DNA from: UMGS1601 sp900553335
GTDB lineage: Bacteria > Bacillota > Clostridia > Oscillospirales > Ruminococcaceae
Length of the DNA: 57,917 bases
Assembly (NCBI GenBank): GCA_937920725.1
Contig: CALEUW010000003.1
Span: 1-57,917, forward strand
Reading direction: 5' to 3'
The translations under genes and the position numbers were made by a program. Under the pieces are notes generated by a model. The model did not search any database. It was not told the DNA's origin and worked only from the letters and a program-made list of their open reading frames with translations. Of the stretch, positions 53,109-57,917 are shown one piece after another (the first letter of the stretch is position 1; each line of letters begins with the position of its first letter).

Positions 53109-53216
53109 GATATGTTCCTGCATCTATAGGCGGATGATTCCGCTTGATTTTTTCAGCTAAGGGATACAATACCACGTTGAAAACGTTGAATAACGGGGCT
53201 GCACCCCTTATTGAAT
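53109..53216 (+). repeat. Dispersed structured repeat, copy R6 (long form)
   Basis: It begins GATATGTTCCTGC and ends CCCCTTATTGAAT. The central hairpin is TTTTTCAGC then GTTGAAAA; the 3' hairpin is GGGGCTGCACCCC. It lies in the 402-base gap between MATE and the DUF6774 gene, with the riboswitch and two promoters. Confidence 0.75.
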
Positions 53217-53231
53217 TAGCGGCTTTTTAAT

Positions 53232-53261
53232 TTGACATTTTTTCACGGTTTTGAATATTAT
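53232..53261 (+). promoter_or_regulatory. Promoter of the DUF6774 gene
   Basis: TTGACA, 18 bases, TATTAT. Confidence 0.6.
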
Positions 53262-53293
53262 GTATTGTAAATAAATAAAAGGAATGATGGCGT

Positions 53294-53476
53294 GTGAATG
53301 CATGTGAAATTACGGCGGCGGTTACAGCGCTTGCAAATACAATAGCGGCAAAGCTTGACACAGATGAGATGTCATTAATAGGCGCGATTTTTACGCAGCT
53401 TGGAGATACTCTTGAAACGATCGCAGCAAAAAGAGAGCTTTGCAAAAAACTTGAAGAAAAACGTTCCTGCGATTAA
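53294..53476 (+). CDS. DUF6774-like small protein
   Basis: This 60-residue protein begins MNACEITAAVTALANTIAA and continues LIGAIFTQLGDTLETIAAKRELC, the layout of the small DUF6774 proteins of Clostridia: two short helices and conserved Cys at each end. The start is GTG 53294 after AAAAGGAATG. The function is unknown. A hairpin (AACGTTCCTG/CAGGAACGTT) overlaps its stop. Confidence 0.78.
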   Translation: MNACEITAAVTALANTIAAKLDTDEMSLIGAIFTQLGDTLETIAAKRELCKKLEEKRSCD

Positions 53477-53604
53477 TCACAGGAACGTTTACATATGTTG
53501 GATAATAATTGACAAAAATTCAATAATAAAAGGCAATACGGACATAATTGTTTATGATAAAATATAATCATCAGCTAATGTGCACAAAGCCATCGGAGGA
53601 GATT

Positions 53605-54777
53605 ATGACATTTACATTCAGACACACGAAATATGCGGCATATATAGGATATATAACGCAGGCTATTGTAAACAATCTTTCAACACTGCTGTTTGTATCG
53701 TTTCAGAAGGAGTTTTCGCTTTCGCTTGATAAAATAAGCTTACTCATAACCGTGAATTTTGCCGTTCAGATAATTACTGATCTGGCAGCCGCAAAAGGTG
53801 TGGATAAAATCGGTTACAGATCCGCTTGTATTGCAGCTCATATTGCTGCGGCAGCCGGACTTTTGGGGTATACTGTTTTGCCGGTTGTGATTTCGCCTTT
53901 TATAGGACTGCTGATATCGTCTGCTATATGTGCGGTCGGAGGAGGACTTACTGAGGTTGTGATATCTCCTGTTGTCGAAGCGCTTCCGGGAGATGAAAAA
54001 ACAAGCGCTATGAGTATGCTTCATTCCTTTTACTGCTGGGGACAGGTTCTTGTAGTAATAGCGTCAACAGCATATTTTAATATTGCGGGAATGGAAAACT
54101 GGCGTTATTTACCGCTTATATGGTCATTAGTGCCGTTGTTTAATACATTTTTCTTTGTAAGAGTTCCTATAAGAGAGCTTTGCGAGGATACAACTCCTGT
54201 ACCAATTAAAAAGCTTTTTGCAGTAAAAATCTTTTGGCTGTTTTTGATTTTAATGATATGCGCCGGTGCAAGCGAGCTTGCAATGAGTCAATGGGCGTCA
54301 CTTTTCGCTGAAGAAGGATTAGGAGTAAACAAAACACTCGGAGATCTGTTAGGGCCTTGTGCATTTGCCGTTTTAATGGGACTTTCAAGAACATTTTTCG
54401 GAATCTTTGGCTCAAGGATAAATCTTAAAAGATTTATTTTCGTAAGCGGTGTTCTGTGCGTTATTAGCTATCTTATCGCAGTTTTTGCGCCGCATCCGAT
54501 AATAAGCCTTATAGGCTGTGCTTTGTGTGGACTGTCTGTAGGAATTATGTGGCCCGGAACATATAGTCTTGTTGCTGAAAATTATCCCGGCGGAGGTACG
54601 GCGATGTTTGCAATTTTAGCGTTAGCAGGGGACATTGGCTGCTTATCAGGTCCTACAATTACGGGAATTGTTGCGGATAGTCAAAACAGTATAAAAGCAG
54701 GACTTCTTTCAGCCACAGCTTTCCCGATTATTTTGCTTATAGGAATTTTGTTGTTGAAAAATAAAAAAGCAAAATAA
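53605..54777 (+). CDS. Major facilitator superfamily transporter
   Basis: This 390-residue protein has twelve hydrophobic segments. It opens TKYAAYIGYITQAIVNNLS and has GLSVGIMWPGTYSL in the second half, like sugar/fucose-type MFS members. The cargo is unknown. ATG 53605 follows CGGAGGAG; the longer frame from 53548 has no SD. Confidence 0.88.
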   Translation: MTFTFRHTKYAAYIGYITQAIVNNLSTLLFVSFQKEFSLSLDKISLLITVNFAVQIITDLAAAKGVDKIGYRSACIAAHIAAAAGLLGYTVLPVVISPFIGLLISSAICAVGGGLTEVVISPVVEALPGDEKTSAMSMLHSFYCWGQVLVVIASTAYFNIAGMENWRYLPLIWSLVPLFNTFFFVRVPIRELCEDTTPVPIKKLFAVKIFWLFLILMICAGASELAMSQWASLFAEEGLGVNKTLGDLLGPCAFAVLMGLSRTFFGIFGSRINLKRFIFVSGVLCVISYLIAVFAPHPIISLIGCALCGLSVGIMWPGTYSLVAENYPGGGTAMFAILALAGDIGCLSGPTITGIVADSQNSIKAGLLSATAFPIILLIGILLLKNKKAK

Positions 54778-54873
54778 AAATAATGCGTAATTACATTTGA
54801 TAGATGAACAATAGAGAATAGACAATTAAATTCAGATCTGAGTAAAATAAAAATCAAATTTTTGAGGCGATCA

Positions 54874-55470
54874 ATGAGTATTAAATCAATATATAACAGA
54901 AGAAGCATAAGAAATTTCCTGGAAAAAGATATACCTTTAGAGTTATTGTACGAAATACTAAATGCCGGCAGAGAAGCACCTTCTGCAAAAAACAGGCAGC
55001 CATGGAAATATATTGTTTTCGGAAATGAGAAGAAGAAGGAACTTCTTCAAGCTATGAAAGCCGGATTGGACCGAGAGGACAAGGGAATTACTGATTTGCC
55101 TAAGTCGAGGTTTGGCATTTCAGACGCAAAAAATACGTTAAGAATAATGTCGGAAGCTCCTATTATAATTATCGTGTTGAATACTAATGCCATTTCTCCT
55201 TTTTTAAAAATCAATAATGATGAACGAATTTCTGAAATATGTGATTCGTTGGCTATCGGGGCATCAATTGAAAACATGGTATTGACAGCTGAAGATATGG
55301 GTTTGGGAACACTATGGATTGCTAACACTTGTTTTGCGTATTCGGAATTAGTTGAGTATTTAGATACCGATAAACAGCTTGTAGGTGCAATTGCCATAGG
55401 ATATCCAAATGAAAAGCCAGTTAAGCGTCCAAGAAAGAGTTTAGAAGAGATTGCCGAGTTTAGAATGTAA
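54874..55470 (+). CDS. Nitroreductase family protein
   Basis: This 198-residue FMN protein has the nitroreductase opening SIYNRRSIRNFLEKDIP, then GREAPSAKNRQPWKYIV and a C-terminal GLGTLWIAN and IGYP. It reduces nitro or related groups with NAD(P)H; the substrate is unknown. ATG 54874 with GAGGCG upstream is preferred to TTG 54862. Confidence 0.9.
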   Translation: MSIKSIYNRRSIRNFLEKDIPLELLYEILNAGREAPSAKNRQPWKYIVFGNEKKKELLQAMKAGLDREDKGITDLPKSRFGISDAKNTLRIMSEAPIIIIVLNTNAISPFLKINNDERISEICDSLAIGASIENMVLTAEDMGLGTLWIANTCFAYSELVEYLDTDKQLVGAIAIGYPNEKPVKRPRKSLEEIAEFRM

Positions 55471-55488
55471 AGTTTCTGATATCACATA

Positions 55489-55568
55489 TATAACAACGAC
55501 TATGCACCGCCTTTAAGGGGCTAATGCTCGGTCGTTTGTTGAATGACGGGGAGTTGTCCCTTATTGAA
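55489..55568 (+). repeat. Dispersed structured repeat, copy R7 (short form)
   Basis: It begins TATAACAACGACTATGCACC, has GGGGCTAATGCTCGGTCG and TTGTTGAATGACGGGGAG, and ends CCCTTATTGAAA. Like R2 it lacks the central hairpin. Confidence 0.78.
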
Positions 55569-55575
55569 ATGCAAA

Positions 55576-55619
55576 AGACACAGAGGAGTTTTAATTTTTC
55601 CTCTGTGTCTTAATCTTTT
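55576..55619. terminator. Bidirectional terminator
   Basis: AAGACACAGAGGA and TCCTCTGTGTCTT, 13 pairs, then TAATCTTTTT, between the nitroreductase gene and leuA. Confidence 0.9.
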
Positions 55620-55639
55620 TAATAATTCCTAATTCCGAT

Positions 55640-57322
55640 CTAAGAATTTGATTTATCCTCAAGTAATTTGTTTATTGCAGATACCAGAGCGTTAATAGAC
55701 GAGTTTATTATGTCGCTTTGTCTGCCAGCACCCCAATAGGTTTTACCGTTACTCTCTATTCCTACATACGAAACTGCCTGTGAGGTTGAAGCCTTCTCAA
55801 TAGCGTGTTCCTGATATGTGATAATTGTGTAGTCAAGCTTTAATGCTTCTTTCAATGCATTTGAAACAGCGTCAAGACGTCCGTTACCTTTAGCGGTATA
55901 TGTTCCTACTTTCGTCATACCCTCGATCTTTGCTGTAACAAAAGCAGTTATAATACCCTGTGGCTGCTGAACATAGTGCGACTCGATAACTTTTACCTTT
56001 GTTTCAATGTTCATGTATTTATCACAGAAAATGTCATAGACCTCGTTCGGCATTAGCTCCTTGTGCTTGTGATCCGAAACACTCTTTACCAAATATCCGA
56101 AATCCTCTCTCATTTTAGGAGGAAGATCATAGCCGTACTGCTGTTCGAGGATATATCCTATTCCGCCTTTTCCTGATTGGCTGTTGATTCTTATAACATC
56201 TGCCTCATATTCTCTTCCGAGGTCTGTCGGGTCGATAGGGAGGTAAGGAACGTTCCAAAGCTTTAACCCTTTTTCTTCTCTCCATTTCATTCCCTTTGCA
56301 ATAGCGTCTTGGTGAGAACCTGAAAATGCAGCGAAAACAAGTTGTCCTGCGTAAGGAGTTCTTTCGTACACTCTCATTCGTGTAACTCTTTCATAAATCT
56401 CGATAAGCTCAGGAAGATTTGTAAAGTCAAGATTCGGTTCAATACCCTGCGAGTACATATTAAGAGCAAGGTTTACGATGTCAGCGTTTCCTGTTCTCTC
56501 GCCGTTTCCAAAGCAAGTACCCTCTATTCTGTCAGCTCCTGCTAAAAGCCCCATTTCACAGTCAGCAACAGCACATCCTCTGTCATTGTGAGGGTGAAGA
56601 GAAACAATAACGTTTTCTCTGCTGTTTAAATGCTTGCACATATATTCTATCTGACTTGCGTAAACGTGAGGCATTGAAAGCTGAACAGTAACAGGAAGAT
56701 TTACAATCACTTTATTATCAGGAGTCGGCTTCCAAATATCAATTACAGCATTGCATATTTCCAGTGCAAACTCCGGTTCTGTTCCTGTAAAGCTTTCAGG
56801 GGAATACTCAAACTTAAAGTTTCCCGGAGTTTTAGCTTTGTATTCGTTTAAAAGCTTAGCTCCGAAGGTTGCGATGTCGATTATCTCTTGCTTGCTCTTT
56901 TTAAAAACCTGCTCACGCTGTGCGACGCTTGTAGAGTTATATAGATGCACAACTGCATTTTTACATCCCTCAAGAGCTTCAAAGGTTTTTTTAATAATAT
57001 GTTCTCTTGACTGAGTTAAAACCTGAATAGTAACATCGTCAGGAATTAGGTTCTGTTCAATAAGTGTTCGGCAAAATTCATACTCGGTTTCACTTGCAGC
57101 AGGGAATCCTATTTCGATTTCCTTAAACCCGACCTTTACCAAATACTTGAAGAACTCAAGCTTTTCCTCTAAGCTCATCGGTATAATAAGAGCTTGGTTT
57201 CCGTCCCTCAAATCTACCGAGCACCAAATAGGTGCTTTGTCAACGTATTCTTTTTTTGCCCACTCAAAGCATGGCTCCGGCGGCATAAAATATCCTCTTG
57301 CGTATTTACCTGTGCTATTCAT
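55640..57322 (-). CDS. leuA: 2-isopropylmalate synthase
   Basis: This 560-residue enzyme makes 2-isopropylmalate from acetyl-CoA and 2-oxoisovalerate, the first step to leucine. WCSVDLRDGNQALI holds the metal Asp and catalytic Arg, and SLHPHNDRGCAVAD the metal His pair. The C-terminal regulatory domain has VSYVGIESNG. The length fits the long LeuA2 class. AAGGAGG precedes ATG 57322. It is controlled by a Leu T-box and coupled to a small upstream ORF. Confidence 0.96.
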   Translation of the reverse strand: MNSTGKYARGYFMPPEPCFEWAKKEYVDKAPIWCSVDLRDGNQALIIPMSLEEKLEFFKYLVKVGFKEIEIGFPAASETEYEFCRTLIEQNLIPDDVTIQVLTQSREHIIKKTFEALEGCKNAVVHLYNSTSVAQREQVFKKSKQEIIDIATFGAKLLNEYKAKTPGNFKFEYSPESFTGTEPEFALEICNAVIDIWKPTPDNKVIVNLPVTVQLSMPHVYASQIEYMCKHLNSRENVIVSLHPHNDRGCAVADCEMGLLAGADRIEGTCFGNGERTGNADIVNLALNMYSQGIEPNLDFTNLPELIEIYERVTRMRVYERTPYAGQLVFAAFSGSHQDAIAKGMKWREEKGLKLWNVPYLPIDPTDLGREYEADVIRINSQSGKGGIGYILEQQYGYDLPPKMREDFGYLVKSVSDHKHKELMPNEVYDIFCDKYMNIETKVKVIESHYVQQPQGIITAFVTAKIEGMTKVGTYTAKGNGRLDAVSNALKEALKLDYTIITYQEHAIEKASTSQAVSYVGIESNGKTYWGAGRQSDIINSSINALVSAINKLLEDKSNS

Positions 57323-57407
57323 TATATATTTCCTCCTTGTAAATGCTTTTTAATAGTGTTGCCGATTTTGACGATAAAAAGGAAATATCAAGCATACTGC
57401 CGTTCAC
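57315..57407 (-). CDS. 30-residue ORF between the T-box and leuA, overlapping the leuA start
   Basis: GTG 57407 is seven bases after GGAGGT (complement of 57415-57420). It begins VNGSMLDISFLSS, includes TLLKS, and ends at TAG 57315-57317, six bases past the leuA ATG start, so it contains the leuA SD. It is a good candidate for translational coupling or a leader peptide. No homologue is recognised. Confidence 0.55.
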   Translation of the reverse strand: MNGSMLDISFLSSKSATLLKSIYKEEIYNE

Positions 57408-57424
57408 GGCAATCACCTCCTTAA

Positions 57425-57690
57425 ATATAAAAGCCCGCCTCTAAAACAAGAGACGAGCTAAATTACCCGTGTTACCACTCTAATTCATGTAAGGTTTACA
57501 CCTTACACCTCAGTCGCATCTGACAATGCGCTTCTCTGTAACGGGAGAACCCGATCTGACTTAAAAAATTCGGTCAAACAGCTCTGGGATGAGCTATAAA
57601 CGCCCTTCTCACGCTGCCTTACACCAACCGGCAGCTCTCTTTGCTTTAATGAACGTCTTTTATTCCCTTCATAGCTTTTAGACTATTTTA
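57425..57690 (-). promoter_or_regulatory. T-box riboswitch, leucine specifier
   Basis: The T-box sequence is AGAGTGGTAACACGGGT (complement of 57465-57481). The distal stem I is GCTGCC-GGTTGGTGTAA-GGCAGC preceded by AAAGAGA. Stem I base pairs are AGCT/AGCT and GGGA/TCCC, placing the specifier loop at TTATAGCTCA with CTC (complement of 57591-57593), a leucine codon that matches leuA. Uncharged tRNA-Leu should prevent termination. Confidence 0.9.
57433..57458 (-). terminator. T-box regulated terminator
   Basis: On the minus strand GCTCGTCTC and GAGGCGGGC pair, followed by TTTTATATTT. It lies just after the T-box sequence. Confidence 0.85.
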
Positions 57691-57694
57691 AGAT

Positions 57695-57723
57695 AGTATA
57701 CATGAGTTTCACAGTTTTGTCAA
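57695..57723 (-). promoter_or_regulatory. Promoter of the leuA leader
   Basis: Minus-strand TTGACA (57718-57723), 17 bases and TATACT (57695-57700). Confidence 0.85.
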
Positions 57724-57769
57724 TAGTTTTTCTAATTTTATTTTTAAAAATATTTTTTCAAAAAAACCC

Positions 57770-57798
57770 TTGACAAACGTGGTAAATTACTATATAAT
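57770..57798 (+). promoter_or_regulatory. Promoter of tRNA-Pro
   Basis: Consensus TTGACA, 17 bases and TATAAT, 55 bases before the mature tRNA. Confidence 0.88.
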
Positions 57799-57852
57799 TA
57801 TAAAGCTGTCGAACGGAAGGGAAATATCCTGACGCTCGGCATTAACATAGAT

Positions 57853-57917
57853 CGGGGCGTAACTCAGTTTGGTAGAGTGCTTGGTTTGGGACCAAGATGC
57901 CGCAGGTTCAAGTCCTG
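57853..57917 (+). tRNA. tRNA-Pro (TGG), 3' end beyond the window
   Basis: CGGGGCG is the 5' acceptor strand. The D arm is ACTC/GAGT with AGTTTGGTA; the anticodon stem is CTTGG/CCAAG with loop TTTGGGA, giving anticodon TGG and G37; the T arm starts GCAGG-TTCAAGT-CCTG. The last bases are cut off. Confidence 0.93.

Noticed and set aside
1..57917. CRISPR arrays, prophage genes, insertion sequences, rRNA
   Set aside because: No regularly spaced identical repeats, no integrase, transposase or phage structural genes, and no rRNA sequence were seen.

Overview
The window looks like a chromosome segment of a strictly anaerobic, low-GC, spore-forming Firmicute, most likely a Clostridia/Oscillospirales (Ruminococcaceae-like) gut or rumen bacterium. 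Signs of this are AGGAGG-type ribosome binding sites on nearly every gene, TTGACA-17-TATAAT promoters, ferredoxin-linked 2-oxoacid oxidoreductases, pyruvate formate-lyase with its activase, T-box control of leuA, small spore-coat (CotF-like) genes and PadR/DUF1700/DUF4097 modules. No phage, insertion sequence, CRISPR array or rRNA is visible. One tRNA (Pro, TGG) is cut by the right edge.

Layout. 0-5.3 kb: an intracellular GH5 glycosidase gene broken by an in-frame TGA just before its nucleophile, an AraC regulator, a PadR-DUF1700-DUF4097 operon with a clear palindromic operator, and a DUF2798 membrane protein. 5.3-14 kb: housekeeping genes lepB, rbgA-rnhB-yraN, thrC, a DUF1540 mini-gene, a metallophosphoesterase, tig, clpP and clpX. 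14-25.9 kb: redox metabolism, with a P-loop ATPase and a four-subunit 2-oxoacid:ferredoxin oxidoreductase, then (minus strand) indolepyruvate oxidoreductase with a Nudix gene and phenylacetate-CoA ligase, then pflB-pflA and a small partner ORF. 25.9-33.5 kb: a purine operon (purE, two purF paralogues, purM, purN, a PurO-type IMP cyclohydrolase and a stand-alone AICAR transformylase) behind a promoter, mini-ORF and terminator leader. 33.5-44.3 kb: a lipoprotein and two two-component systems, each paired with an FtsX-type ABC exporter and each with a recognisable operator. 44.3-44.9 kb: no protein gene, but a strongly folded non-coding RNA (possibly raiA-like). 44.9-51 kb (minus strand): amidase, pyrB with a PyrI-like zinc tail, rnmV, holA, comEC. 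51-55.5 kb: two spore-coat mini-genes, a MATE pump behind a probable guanidine-IV (mepA) riboswitch, a DUF6774 mini-gene, an MFS transporter and a nitroreductase. 55.6-57.9 kb: leuA behind a Leu T-box and a translationally coupled small ORF, then tRNA-Pro.

The least explained signal is a dispersed, oriented, intergenic repeat of about 80-135 bp, present in eight copies (240, 1611, 34161, 46962, 47097, 50829 on the minus strand, 53109, 55489). Its central hairpin keeps pairing while its sequence changes, so it looks like a selected structure rather than a passive duplication. Identifications rest on motif recognition by eye; no database search was run.
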